The translations under genes and the position numbers were made by a program. Shown here piece after piece: positions 1-7,238 of a stretch of DNA of 64,000 nt. The stretch is from JAFGSI01 sp041287425 (lineage in GTDB: Bacteria; Chloroflexota; Anaerolineae; Anaerolineales; Villigracilaceae). The notes under the pieces are model-generated. The model ran no database searches, was not told the DNA's origin, and saw only the letters and a list, made by a program, of their open reading frames with translations. The stretch is from NCBI GenBank assembly GCA_041287425.1, contig JBEULG010000013.1:1-64000 (forward strand). Direction: 5' to 3'. Position 1 is the stretch's first letter. Every line of letters begins with the position of its first letter.

Positions 1-229
1 CAACCTGGCCCCCGGCGCGCGCGTTTCCTATTTCGTCCTGCCGGGCGACAACCTGGCCATCATTGCTTCCAAATTGAACAGCACCGTCGAAGCCATCGTG
101 GCAGCCAACCCCGACATCTTGACCGACGGCGAAACGACCACCATCTACCCCGGATGGATTCTGCAAGTGCCGATCAACCTCGTCACCCCGACGATCACCC
201 CGCTGCCAACCGTCACCCCGACGCCCTGA
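1..229 (+). CDS. LysM-domain protein, C-terminal fragment (5' end outside window)
   Basis: An open frame enters from the left edge and stops with TGA at 227-229. The visible 75 residues contain one LysM-like repeat (VLPGDNLAIIASKLNST followed by VEAIVAANPDI, ending with a Trp-Ile-Leu-Gln-Val-Pro segment), which typically binds peptidoglycan or chitin-type glycans outside the membrane. The protein then ends in a Thr-Pro-rich tail, a linker style seen elsewhere in this window (28.5-29.3 kb). Signal peptide and other domains lie outside the window, so overall function cannot be told. A hairpin just after the stop suggests the transcript ends here. Confidence 0.8.
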   Translation, partial: NLAPGARVSYFVLPGDNLAIIASKLNSTVEAIVAANPDILTDGETTTIYPGWILQVPINLVTPTITPLPTVTPTP

Positions 230-264
230 GAAACCCACGCCCGGTCGAAAAGCCGGGCGTTCTC
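229..264 (+). terminator. Candidate intrinsic terminator after the LysM gene
   Basis: ACGCCCGG (237-244) pairs with CCGGGCGT (253-260) around an 8-nt loop, extended by GAGAA/TTCTC. A pyrimidine-rich but not pure T tract follows, so termination strength is uncertain. Confidence 0.45.
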
Positions 265-337
265 ATCTCTCAACCAGCCCCTGATTTTCTCTACGCCTGG
301 CCGTCTTTGCACAATGGCCAGCCGCGCCAAATTCGAA

Positions 338-366
338 TTGCACATTCCCCATATGTAAGGTATAAT
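338..366 (+). promoter_or_regulatory. Sigma70-type promoter of the S1-domain gene
   Basis: TTGCAC (338-343) and a perfect TATAAT (361-366) are separated by 17 nt. Start ATG is at 406, giving a leader of about 30 nt. Confidence 0.75.
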
Positions 367-405
367 CCGCCTTCGGCTATATTCTAGATGATTGGAGCAT
401 TAGTT

Positions 406-1173
406 ATGGACAATAGGCCCGCGCCGGAGAGCGCGCTGCAACCCAAAGACCACCTAACAGGCAAAGTGATCAAGACCACCATCGCGGGGGCGATTATCGA
501 CATCGGACAGAAAGTTCCTGGCGTCGTTCACATCTCACAACTCCAGAAAGAACCGGTCAACCGGGTTGAGGACGTCGTCCAGCCCGGCCAGAACGTGGAC
601 GTGTGGGTGCGGCGGGTGCGCGACGACCGCATCGAACTGACCATGATCGAGCCGCTCGGCCTGGAGTGGAATGAAATCAAAGAAAACATGGTCGTGCGCG
701 GCAAAGTCGCCCGCCTGGAGACCTACGGCGCCTTCGTAGACATCGGCGCCGAGCGGCCCGGCCTGGTCCACATCAGTGAAATCTCGCACGACTACATCAA
801 ATCGCCGGCCGAGGTGCTCAAGGAAGGCGACGAGGTCGAAGCCAAAGTCCTGGAAGTCAACCGCAAGAAGAAACAGATTCGCCTGAGCATCAAGGCGGCC
901 ACCCCCAAGCCGGAAGAAATCATGGCCGAAGTCAACAAAGGTGAGCGCAAAGCCAAAGAACGGAAGGGCAAAAAACAGGCCGACGAGCGCCCGGCAGAAG
1001 CAGCAATCGAGCGCGAACCCGAACTGACCGCCTTCCAAATCGCCTTCCAGAAAGCGCAGGAACGCGCCAACCAGAAGCCGACCGTGAGAACCAAGAAAGA
1101 CAAGGCCACCGCCATGAGCGAGCGGGAGGAAATCTTCGACCGCACGCTGAAGAACCGCATCACCGACAAATGA
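406..1173 (+). CDS. RNA-binding protein with two S1 domains
   Basis: 255 residues. Two tandem S1 (OB-fold) domains are visible, near residues 14-80 (HLTGKVIKTTIAGAIIDIG, then GVVHISQL) and 92-165 (VVRGKVARLETYGAFVDIG, then GLVHISEI). A highly charged Lys/Glu/Arg tail without clear fold follows. Such short S1 proteins resemble fragments of ribosomal protein S1 and probably bind mRNA or ribosomes in the cytoplasm. The start at 406 is chosen over an in-frame ATG at 388 because GGAG at 394-397 is well spaced for it. The gene has its own promoter and a terminator, so it appears monocistronic. It is too short to be a canonical 4-6 domain S1. Confidence 0.85.
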   Translation: MDNRPAPESALQPKDHLTGKVIKTTIAGAIIDIGQKVPGVVHISQLQKEPVNRVEDVVQPGQNVDVWVRRVRDDRIELTMIEPLGLEWNEIKENMVVRGKVARLETYGAFVDIGAERPGLVHISEISHDYIKSPAEVLKEGDEVEAKVLEVNRKKKQIRLSIKAATPKPEEIMAEVNKGERKAKERKGKKQADERPAEAAIEREPELTAFQIAFQKAQERANQKPTVRTKKDKATAMSEREEIFDRTLKNRITDK

Positions 1174-1180
1174 ACACAGC

Positions 1181-1210
1181 AACCGCTCCCTCCATGGGGA
1201 GCGGTTTTTC
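1181..1210 (+). terminator. Intrinsic terminator after the S1-domain gene
   Basis: AACCGCTCCC (1181-1190) pairs with GGGGAGCGGTT and is followed by TTTTTC. This is a textbook hairpin plus T run, 8 nt after the stop codon. Confidence 0.85.
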
Positions 1211-1259
1211 ATCTGAGGACAAACCGGGGGACAGCGAAAACCGACTCGACCGCACGCAA

Positions 1260-2954
1260 TCAAAAAGTCCGCCCCTGTTCCTGCATCTCCTTCAAGAACT
1301 TCTCCCGATTGGCCGAGCGGGCCGTCTTGCCGCTGGAGGTCTTGACCAGCCAGTGCTTGCCGACCAGATGAACGTAGCGCAGGGCAATGGCCGAACCGCG
1401 CGTGACGGCGGCGCGGATCTCGTCGGCGATGCGCTGACGCTCGGCCGGATCGTCGGTGTCCACCTCGGCGACCAGCACCACGTCCTCGGTGCCGGTACTC
1501 TCGTTGAAAACGCCAAAGGCGGAGGCGCGCCCGGCATGGACGCCGCGCACCTGATAGGCAAGATGCTCCAGGTCTTGAGGATAAATGTTCTTGCCGCCCA
1601 CGATGATGAGGTCCTTCTTGCGGCCGGTGACGTAGAGTTCGCCGTCCACCAGGTAGCCGTAGTCGCCGGTCAGGTACCAGCCGCGCAGGAAGGCTTTGCG
1701 GGTGGCGTCGGGACGGTGATAGTATTCGGTCAGCATGCAGTTGCTCTGCAAAGCGACCTCGCCCACATGCCGGTCGGGGAGCGGATTGCCCCTGTCGTCC
1801 ACAATCATGACCTGCGTGTTGGCAATCGCCTTGCCGCAGCCCAGCATGCGCACCGAGGGCCGGCCGTCATACGCCGGGCGGGCGAGGCGCTCCACCTGCA
1901 AACTCTCCAAATCCACGTCCTCGAAAATCAGCGGCCCATCCACCCCGCCCTGGGTAACGGCAAAGACGTTCTCGGCCATGGCATAGCAAGTGGCCAGGGC
2001 CTCGTAGCGCAAACCGTAGGGCTTGAAGCGTTCATAAAATACCTGGTGCGATTCCCAGCGCACCGGCTCCGAGCAGTTCGAAATCAAGCGCCAGGAGGAC
2101 AGGTCCACTCCCTCCAGGTCGCGGTCGCGGATTTTCTGGGCGCAGAAATTGTAGGTGAAATTGGGCAGCCAGGAGAGCGTGCCGCGATATTTCGAGACGG
2201 CCTGCATCAGCCGATAGGGAGCACGAATCCAGTCGAAGGGCGACATGATGACCAGGGGGTAGCCCAGCAGGATGGGCATCAGCCAGCAGGCAATCAGGCC
2301 CATATCATGATAGAGCGGCAGCCAGGAGACGAAGACATCCTGGGGATTCAAGCGGATGGCGCGCCCGTAGTCGGTCAACTGGTTGAAGACCGCCCGGTGA
2401 GAGAGCGCCACGCCCTTCTGCAAACCGGTCGTGCCGGACGAGTGCTGGAGCAGGACGATATCCTCCTCCTGGCGCGTCAGGCCGCCGCAACGGGCAAAAT
2501 CGGGCGCGGCCGGACCCTGGACCTGGTCGCTGACGATGAGCGCCCGCACCGAGTCCTCGCCCGGTTTGAGAGCGGCGCGCACCTCCGGTTCGAACTCGCG
2601 GTAGGTGATGATTGCCGTCGGCCGGGTGACGGCGATGAGCGCCGCCAGGTCGGCGCGGTAACGCTCGGGGAGCAATTTCTCGGTCAGGAAAGGCATGATA
2701 GACGGAATCGCCCCGTGCAGGACGGTTCCGAAGTACGCATAGAGCAGGTCAACGCCATGCTGAAGGATGAGGATGACGACATCGCCGGGCCGGATTCCGG
2801 CCGCCTGGAGGGTGCGCGTATAGCCGAACGCTCCATGCATCAATTCACGGTACGTCACCGGCCGGTCGGGCTGACCGGCATGGAGCAGATACACTATCGT
2901 CTTGTCGGGCGTGGACTCGTAATGCCCTTTGAGCAGTTCGGAAAAGGTCGGCAT
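1260..2954 (-). CDS. Fatty-acyl-AMP ligase (FAAL-type adenylating enzyme)
   Basis: 564 residues of the ANL superfamily. The ATP/AMP signature LLQHSSGTTGLQKG lies at about 168-181. SWLPLYHDMGL and the late TGDYGYLVDGELYVTGRKKD block are typical of FAAL/FadD32-like enzymes, which make acyl-adenylates and load them onto carrier proteins rather than CoA. A Lys near the C-terminus (VKTSSGKTARS) fits the catalytic lysine. Its start lies one base from the stop of the acyl carrier protein, so the two are almost certainly a loading pair. In this operon it takes the place that DltA (D-alanine ligase) has in dlt systems. Chain length of the acyl substrate cannot be read from the sequence. Confidence 0.85.
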   Translation of the reverse strand: MPTFSELLKGHYESTPDKTIVYLLHAGQPDRPVTYRELMHGAFGYTRTLQAAGIRPGDVVILILQHGVDLLYAYFGTVLHGAIPSIMPFLTEKLLPERYRADLAALIAVTRPTAIITYREFEPEVRAALKPGEDSVRALIVSDQVQGPAAPDFARCGGLTRQEEDIVLLQHSSGTTGLQKGVALSHRAVFNQLTDYGRAIRLNPQDVFVSWLPLYHDMGLIACWLMPILLGYPLVIMSPFDWIRAPYRLMQAVSKYRGTLSWLPNFTYNFCAQKIRDRDLEGVDLSSWRLISNCSEPVRWESHQVFYERFKPYGLRYEALATCYAMAENVFAVTQGGVDGPLIFEDVDLESLQVERLARPAYDGRPSVRMLGCGKAIANTQVMIVDDRGNPLPDRHVGEVALQSNCMLTEYYHRPDATRKAFLRGWYLTGDYGYLVDGELYVTGRKKDLIIVGGKNIYPQDLEHLAYQVRGVHAGRASAFGVFNESTGTEDVVLVAEVDTDDPAERQRIADEIRAAVTRGSAIALRYVHLVGKHWLVKTSSGKTARSANREKFLKEMQEQGRTF

Positions 2955-2955
2955 G

Positions 2956-3201
2956 TTACTGGCGGGCGCGGATGAGGGCAGCCAACTGATTCAGGCTGTC
3001 GAAAGTGGAGGCGTTGAGTTCGGCGTCGTCAATGTGAACGCCAAAATTGTCTTCGACGAAGAGGGCCAAATCGACCAGATGAAAGGAATCGATCAGGCCG
3101 CTGGTCAGCAGCGATTCATCCGGCCCGATGGAGCGGCCGGGCTGCTTGAGAATCTCGGCGGCGATGTAACCCGCCAGTTTGGCAATGATTTCATCAGACA
3201 T
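2956..3201 (-). CDS. Acyl carrier protein (DltC-like position)
   Basis: 81 residues, acidic, with the carrier-protein phosphopantetheine site GLIDSF; the attachment serine is Ser39. The helix pattern (ESLLTSGLIDSFHLVDLALFVEDNFG) is that of a stand-alone ACP/PCP. The start at 3201 (MSDEI) is preferred over an upstream in-frame start at 3306, which would overlap the SGNH gene and add a sequence unlike a carrier protein. It lies between the SGNH and FAAL genes, and is inferred to receive an acyl chain from the FAAL and present it to the MBOAT protein. Confidence 0.88.
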   Translation of the reverse strand: MSDEIIAKLAGYIAAEILKQPGRSIGPDESLLTSGLIDSFHLVDLALFVEDNFGVHIDDAELNASTFDSLNQLAALIRARQ

Positions 3202-3271
3202 GCTGGCTCCAGAGAAAGCAGATTGTTCGGGCGACAATTGTAGCACGGATTTTGGGCCGGGCGCCGGCAAA

Positions 3272-4393
3272 TCAAGGGCAAGGCATTTGCGAGAGAGCCT
3301 GGGCAAGCGTCCTGGCCAATTCGGCCTCGGCCTGCGGCGTCAGATGAATGGCACTATTGGTGTAATGAACCGCCTCCGGCAGGAGATTCCACAGATCGAG
3401 ATAGTTCCAGCCCAAGCGCCCCGCCCGCTCGGCCAACAGCCGACGGTAGTCGTCATACGCCCAGCGGGGATAGAAGAAATTGTACCGCAGGTCGCTGTTG
3501 ACTCCCCGGCTGAGGAACATCGGCTCGTTGACCAGCAGGACGGGCGTATCGCCCGCCGCCCGGAAGCCTGCTTCCAGAACCTCGAAAGCAAGGTCGGTCT
3601 CCTGCAGCCCAGGAGGCTGAAGGTCGTGGAAAGAGAGGTCGGCCTCCAAATCCACCTGCAGGGCAGGGTAATCGGAAGGATAGGCCTGGTCAATGCCGGT
3701 CGCCGCCCACAGGATGCCGTAGAGTTGCAGGCGCAGCCAATCGGCGAGCGCCCGCCGCCGGCCGATCAGAGTCCGCTCCCAGAAAGTGGGCTGTGCCAGG
3801 GCCGGGTCGGCGAGGTCGAAGGGCAAATCGTAGCGGGCGATGAGCGCCTGCGTCCGCGCCGCATTGTGGGCGACGATGGGAGCGGTCAGTTGCCCATCGA
3901 GCGGGAACGCCTCGAGAGTCGTCAGCCAGATGATCAGATCGGGGTCGTAGCGCACGGCGTAGTCGAGCAGGAGCAGGTCCTTGGTCAGCGAAAGGCTTGG
4001 GTAGCCCAGGTTGTAGAAGCGCACCGGCCGCCCGCAGAGGGTCAGAGCGGCGGCGTTCAACTGTCCGGCCAGGGTTTCTTCCGGGCGCAGCAGCGTTCCC
4101 CAGACAGACGAATCGCCCATCAGGAGGATGCGGTATTCATCGGCGGGCTTCGGCCCGGCCGCGATAACGTGCGAAGCAAACATGGCGTCCAGGTCGAAGA
4201 GGCTCAGGTTATACGCCTGGGCCGGATTCTCGCCAAAGGGGAGGCGTTCACGACCAGGGAAGAGGCGATTATAGAGCGAGAGGCGTCCCGAATCGACCGG
4301 CGGCAAAGCGGCCACCAGCAAGTCGAGAATCAGGAAGAGCAGCAGGCCCTTCCACAAGACAGCCAGGGGGCGGATGACGGGCGGGCGGTCCAT
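3272..4393 (-). CDS. SGNH-fold membrane-anchored hydrolase/acyltransferase (DltD-like position)
   Basis: 373 residues. One N-terminal hydrophobic segment (about residues 11-30) is followed by an extracytoplasmic domain with the GDSL/SGNH block I (LLMGDSSVWG, nucleophile Ser95 or Ser96) and a C-terminal His (His350 in TNSAIHLTP), where the usual Asp of DxxH is not obvious. The topology, one TM and an external Ser/His domain, is that of DltD and AlgJ/AlgX-type partners of MBOAT proteins. Its start codon overlaps the MBOAT stop by one base (TGATG), so translation is probably coupled. Inferred role: final transfer of an acyl group to, or its hydrolysis from, an envelope polymer. A longer frame starting at 4762 is rejected because it overlaps the MBOAT gene. 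Confidence 0.8.
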   Translation of the reverse strand: MDRPPVIRPLAVLWKGLLLFLILDLLVAALPPVDSGRLSLYNRLFPGRERLPFGENPAQAYNLSLFDLDAMFASHVIAAGPKPADEYRILLMGDSSVWGTLLRPEETLAGQLNAAALTLCGRPVRFYNLGYPSLSLTKDLLLLDYAVRYDPDLIIWLTTLEAFPLDGQLTAPIVAHNAARTQALIARYDLPFDLADPALAQPTFWERTLIGRRRALADWLRLQLYGILWAATGIDQAYPSDYPALQVDLEADLSFHDLQPPGLQETDLAFEVLEAGFRAAGDTPVLLVNEPMFLSRGVNSDLRYNFFYPRWAYDDYRRLLAERAGRLGWNYLDLWNLLPEAVHYTNSAIHLTPQAEAELARTLAQALSQMPCP

Positions 4394-5811
4394 CAGGAAA
4401 CTCCCATCAACTTCAAGAAGACCTGCCAGGAGGTGAGCGGGTCGGGTAGGGCAAACCAGACCCAGCCCAGCGTCACATAATGGAAAGTCAACAAGGCGCC
4501 GCCCAAGTCGAGCAGAGCGCGCTTGCTCCCCGAAACCGCCGCCAGGCGCGGGCGCGTCCATTCGCTCCAGCGGTTGTGGAAGAAGAGACCGGCGGCGTGC
4601 CACAAACCCCACAGGACAAAATTCCAGGTGATGCCATGCCAGAGGCCAATCAAGAGCATGGTGGACAGTTGCCCCGCCAGAATGATGAGCGCCGCCGGCA
4701 GGGAACGCTTCGAAGCCCGCAGGGCGCGCGTCAGTGGGTTGAACACATAAGCCCGAATCCACTGCGTCAGAGTCATGTGCCAGTTATTCCAGAACTGGGT
4801 CAGGTTCGGCTTGAGGTAAGGGGCGTTGAAGTTCTCCGGCAATTTAACCCCCACCAAGCGCCCCAGGCCGATAGCGATGTCGGTGTAACCGGCAAAGTCG
4901 AAGTACAGTTGCAGCGAGTAAGCGTACAGCAGCACCCACGCCCAGCCGGCGCTGTGGACCTGCAGGGCATTGACCGGGCTGAGAGCAATCAACGCCAGCG
5001 TATCGGCCAGGACGAATTTCTTGAACAGGCCGAGCGTCAATCGCCGCCCGGCCTCTAGCCAGCCTTGCGAATCGAGTGGACGGGGGCGGCGCAAGTCCTC
5101 CACAAAGCGCTCGATGCGGTCAATGGGACCGGCCGCCAGGGCCGGGAAGAAGACGGCGTAGATGGCGTATTCGGCCAGCGAAACCGGCGGCAGCCGTCCC
5201 GCTTGGCGGTCGCGAAAGGTGTGCAGCAAGCGGAAGGCAAGGTAAGAAAACCCGAGCCAGCGGAGATCGAGCGCCGAAGCCAGCGCCGCGGACTGAGCAT
5301 TCCACCTCCGCAGCCAGGCGCTGAGGGCGGTTGTCAGCGGCGGATATTTGAGGCAGATGAAGAGCAGCAGAAGAAAGAAAACGCCAAGCGCCAGACCCAG
5401 ACGGGACAGGCGCGGCGAACGCTGGAAAAAGACCGCCAGGCCGGCCACGCCCGTCACGAAGAGCAGGAGCGGCAAGAGGCGCGGCGGCCGGCCGACGGCG
5501 GGCAAATCGAGGCCGAGCAGGCGGCTGAGAGCGAGCAAGAGCACCACCGCCCCCAGGATTGCCGCCGCTCCCCAGTTGTCGCGCCAGGCGCGTCGGTCGG
5601 GCGGCGCTGTCAGCACCCAGCCGAGGACGACCAGTCCCAGGGTCGCGGTCGGCAGCCAAAAGTCGAGGTAGCGGATGGGCAGAGCCGGCTGCAGGGCATA
5701 CACCGTCAGGGCGCTGACGCTCAAGAGCAGCGGTAACCGCCAGCGGCCGCGAGCGAAAAGACCCAGAACGGCAGCCAGGCCGGCCAGAATCAAAATGAAA
5801 GTCAGGGTCAT
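4393..5811 (-). CDS. MBOAT-family membrane acyltransferase (DltB/AlgI-like)
   Basis: 472 residues with about ten or more hydrophobic segments. Conserved MBOAT features include YSLQLYFDFAGYTDIAIGLG, NFNAPY, FWNNWHMTLTQWIR and LIGLWHGITWNF; the invariant catalytic His is His392. The family moves acyl groups across or within the membrane (DltB for D-alanine, AlgI for acetate). The gene directly follows a 39-residue TM peptide and overlaps the SGNH gene. With the ACP and FAAL downstream, this is the central membrane enzyme of a dlt-like set. The donor is inferred to be acyl-ACP; the acceptor is unknown. Confidence 0.88.
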   Translation of the reverse strand: MTLTFILILAGLAAVLGLFARGRWRLPLLLSVSALTVYALQPALPIRYLDFWLPTATLGLVVLGWVLTAPPDRRAWRDNWGAAAILGAVVLLLALSRLLGLDLPAVGRPPRLLPLLLFVTGVAGLAVFFQRSPRLSRLGLALGVFFLLLLFICLKYPPLTTALSAWLRRWNAQSAALASALDLRWLGFSYLAFRLLHTFRDRQAGRLPPVSLAEYAIYAVFFPALAAGPIDRIERFVEDLRRPRPLDSQGWLEAGRRLTLGLFKKFVLADTLALIALSPVNALQVHSAGWAWVLLYAYSLQLYFDFAGYTDIAIGLGRLVGVKLPENFNAPYLKPNLTQFWNNWHMTLTQWIRAYVFNPLTRALRASKRSLPAALIILAGQLSTMLLIGLWHGITWNFVLWGLWHAAGLFFHNRWSEWTRPRLAAVSGSKRALLDLGGALLTFHYVTLGWVWFALPDPLTSWQVFLKLMGVS

Positions 5812-5931
5812 CTAGAAGCCCTGATAAATCCACAAGGGGGTGCTGTCAGCCGTCAAAACGATCAACGCCGTCAGGATGAGGCAGAACAGCAGCGCCCACA
5901 GATTCTCGGCAGTGAAGATTTTCGGTTTCAT
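5812..5931 (-). CDS. 39-residue single-TM microprotein, DltX-like
   Basis: A short gene, ATG at 5931 and TAG at 5812-5814. Residues 1-9 are polar and basic, about 11-28 form one TM helix (LWALLFCLILTALIVLTA), and the external tail is DSTPLWIYQGF. DltX peptides of dlt operons have the same layout: short, one TM, and an aromatic-Ile-Tyr-x-x-Phe C-terminus (FIYNEF type), where the Tyr has been proposed as an acyl-transfer residue. The ATG overlaps the stop of the upstream lipoprotein (ATGA), and the stop abuts the MBOAT start, so it is translationally coupled on both sides. The family assignment is by motif and context only. A peptide this short could be missed by automated gene calling. Confidence 0.72.
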   Translation of the reverse strand: MKPKIFTAENLWALLFCLILTALIVLTADSTPLWIYQGF

Positions 5932-6317
5932 CGGTAACCGCAAACCAGATAATCCCCCCGCTCTTCGACCACCTGGTACGTGCGCAGCGAGAGATCGATC
6001 GCTTGATCCTCGTTGTTATAGGTCGCCAGGATATTGCCCTCGCAAGCGACGAAAATATAGACCCCGTCTGTGCTTTGCGATTGGCAGCGCAGTCCTTCCA
6101 GACGGGTGGCGACCGTCTGGAGAGAGTCCAATTCGCGCAAGGCGCCGGCTTCCCAATCGGCGCAGGAAAGAGCAGCCAGAGCGCTGGCGTCCTTGTCCAC
6201 CAGGGCCTGCAGGTAATCCTCCACGGCCTGCGCCGCCGGATCACCGCCGGCCGCGCTACAGGCAGTCAGCAATACCAGTAAAACACCAGCCGCCAAGAAA
6301 AATAGATTTTTGGTCAT
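5928..6317 (-). CDS. Small lipoprotein, first gene of the dlt-like operon
   Basis: 129 residues. A lipoprotein signal is clear (MTKNLFFLAAGVLLVLLTAC, lipobox LTAC with Cys20). The mature part (AVEDYLQALVDKDASALAALS and onward) looks like an NTF2/SnoaL-type small alpha+beta domain, with Cys residues that could form disulfides. The function is unknown. It is the promoter-proximal gene of the operon and its stop overlaps the start of the 39-residue peptide by four bases. It may be an external accessory or acceptor-binding subunit of the acylation machine; this is inference from position alone. Confidence 0.75.
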   Translation of the reverse strand: MTKNLFFLAAGVLLVLLTACSAAGGDPAAQAVEDYLQALVDKDASALAALSCADWEAGALRELDSLQTVATRLEGLRCQSQSTDGVYIFVACEGNILATYNNEDQAIDLSLRTYQVVEERGDYLVCGYR

Positions 6318-6349
6318 AGGAGACTCCGTCCATCAGATTGACTGGCGGC

Positions 6350-6378
6350 ATTATATACGGCCAGGGATGAATTGACAA
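6350..6378 (-). promoter_or_regulatory. Promoter of the dlt-like operon
   Basis: On the minus strand, TTGTCA (6378-6373) and a perfect TATAAT (6355-6350) are spaced by 17 nt, about 33 nt upstream of the lipoprotein start. It is divergent from the GntR promoter. Confidence 0.8.
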
Positions 6379-6438
6379 GCAAACCCGTCGCCGCCCGACC
6401 TCTCTATGATTTTTTTACCAAAATCCCCTCTTCTCCAC

Positions 6439-6468
6439 TTGCATTTCCCAAACCTTTGAGAGTATAAT
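6439..6468 (+). promoter_or_regulatory. Promoter of the gntR-glycyl radical enzyme operon
   Basis: TTGCAT (6439-6444), 18-nt spacer, TATAAT (6463-6468). The expected transcription start falls just before the GTGGT palindrome. Confidence 0.7.
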
Positions 6469-6479
6469 CAAATTGGCTG

Positions 6480-6492
6480 GTGGTTTTACCAC
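6480..6492. promoter_or_regulatory. Palindromic operator candidate for the GntR regulator
   Basis: GTGGT-TTT-ACCAC is a perfect 5-bp inverted repeat. GGT/ACC half-sites are usual for FadR-type GntR regulators. It sits between the -10 box and the gntR start, where a bound repressor would block transcription, which suggests autoregulation. Confidence 0.55.
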
Positions 6493-6506
6493 AGAAAGCG
6501 AGCCGT

Positions 6507-7238
6507 ATGAATTCCCCTCTCATCGAACCTTTGCGCGTCCCCAGCCTGAAAGAGGCCTGCATCCAGCGCCTGGAGGAACTGATTCTCTCCGGCGAACTGA
6601 AAATCGGCGAGCGCCTGCCGCCGGAGCGGGAGTTTGCCGCCCGCCTGGGGGTCAGCCGTCCCGTCCTGCACGAGGCGCTGGTGGACCTGGACGCCAAAGG
6701 GCTGGTGCGCATCGTGCCGCGTCGCGGCGTCTTCGTCAACGATTACCGCCGCAGCGGTTCGATGGCGATTCTCACCTCCCTGCTTGCCTACCATAACGGA
6801 CAACTCGACCCGACCTTTGCCCAGAGCCTGCTCGACACGCGCCTCCTGCTCGAGGTCGAGACCGCCCGCCTGGCCGCCCTCCACCGCACCGAAGAGCACC
6901 TGCGCGAGTTTCATGACCTGCTCGCCCAGGAACAGGAGGCTGCCTGCTGCGACCCGCAAACCCTGACCGGCCTGGATTTCGACTTTCACCTGCTGGTCGC
7001 CATCGCCTCCGGCAATCTCATCTACCCCCTGCTCATCAATTCCTTCAAAAGCATCTATACCAGCCTGACCGGCGCTTTCTTCCGCCAGCACTACGGCTCG
7101 CCGGTCGTGGAAACGGTTCACCAGTTCCATCGCCGCCTGGTCGAGGCCATCGAGCGCGGCGAGGAGGCAAACGCCGTCCAGGTGATGCGCGAAATGCTCG
7201 CCCACGGCGAAACCTATCTGAAAGGAGAACAGTCATGA
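6507..7238 (+). CDS. GntR-family regulator, FadR subfamily (FCD effector domain)
   Basis: 243 residues. A winged-helix DNA-binding domain occupies about residues 8-75 (LKIGERLPPEREFAARLGVSRPVLHEAL), followed by an all-helical FCD ligand domain (about 90-230; DFDFHLLVAIASGNLIYPLL carries the usual His). FCD domains bind small carboxylates, often with a metal. The start at 6507 is chosen because an in-frame GTG at 6480 would lie inside the palindrome. The stop overlaps the glycyl radical enzyme start (ATGA), so regulator and enzyme are co-translated. It likely controls this operon in response to the enzyme's substrate or a related acid. Confidence 0.88.
   Translation: MNSPLIEPLRVPSLKEACIQRLEELILSGELKIGERLPPEREFAARLGVSRPVLHEALVDLDAKGLVRIVPRRGVFVNDYRRSGSMAILTSLLAYHNGQLDPTFAQSLLDTRLLLEVETARLAALHRTEEHLREFHDLLAQEQEAACCDPQTLTGLDFDFHLLVAIASGNLIYPLLINSFKSIYTSLTGAFFRQHYGSPVVETVHQFHRRLVEAIERGEEANAVQVMREMLAHGETYLKGEQS

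Noticed and set aside
1170..2975. 601-codon plus-strand open frame opposite the FAAL gene
   Set aside because: Composition is typical of the antisense of a GC-rich gene; the minus strand has full FAAL motifs.
3272..4762. Longer frame for the SGNH protein starting at 4762
   Set aside because: The extra 123 residues overlap the MBOAT gene in another frame and are low in hydrophobic order; the ATG at 4393 overlapping the MBOAT stop gives the expected N-terminal TM.
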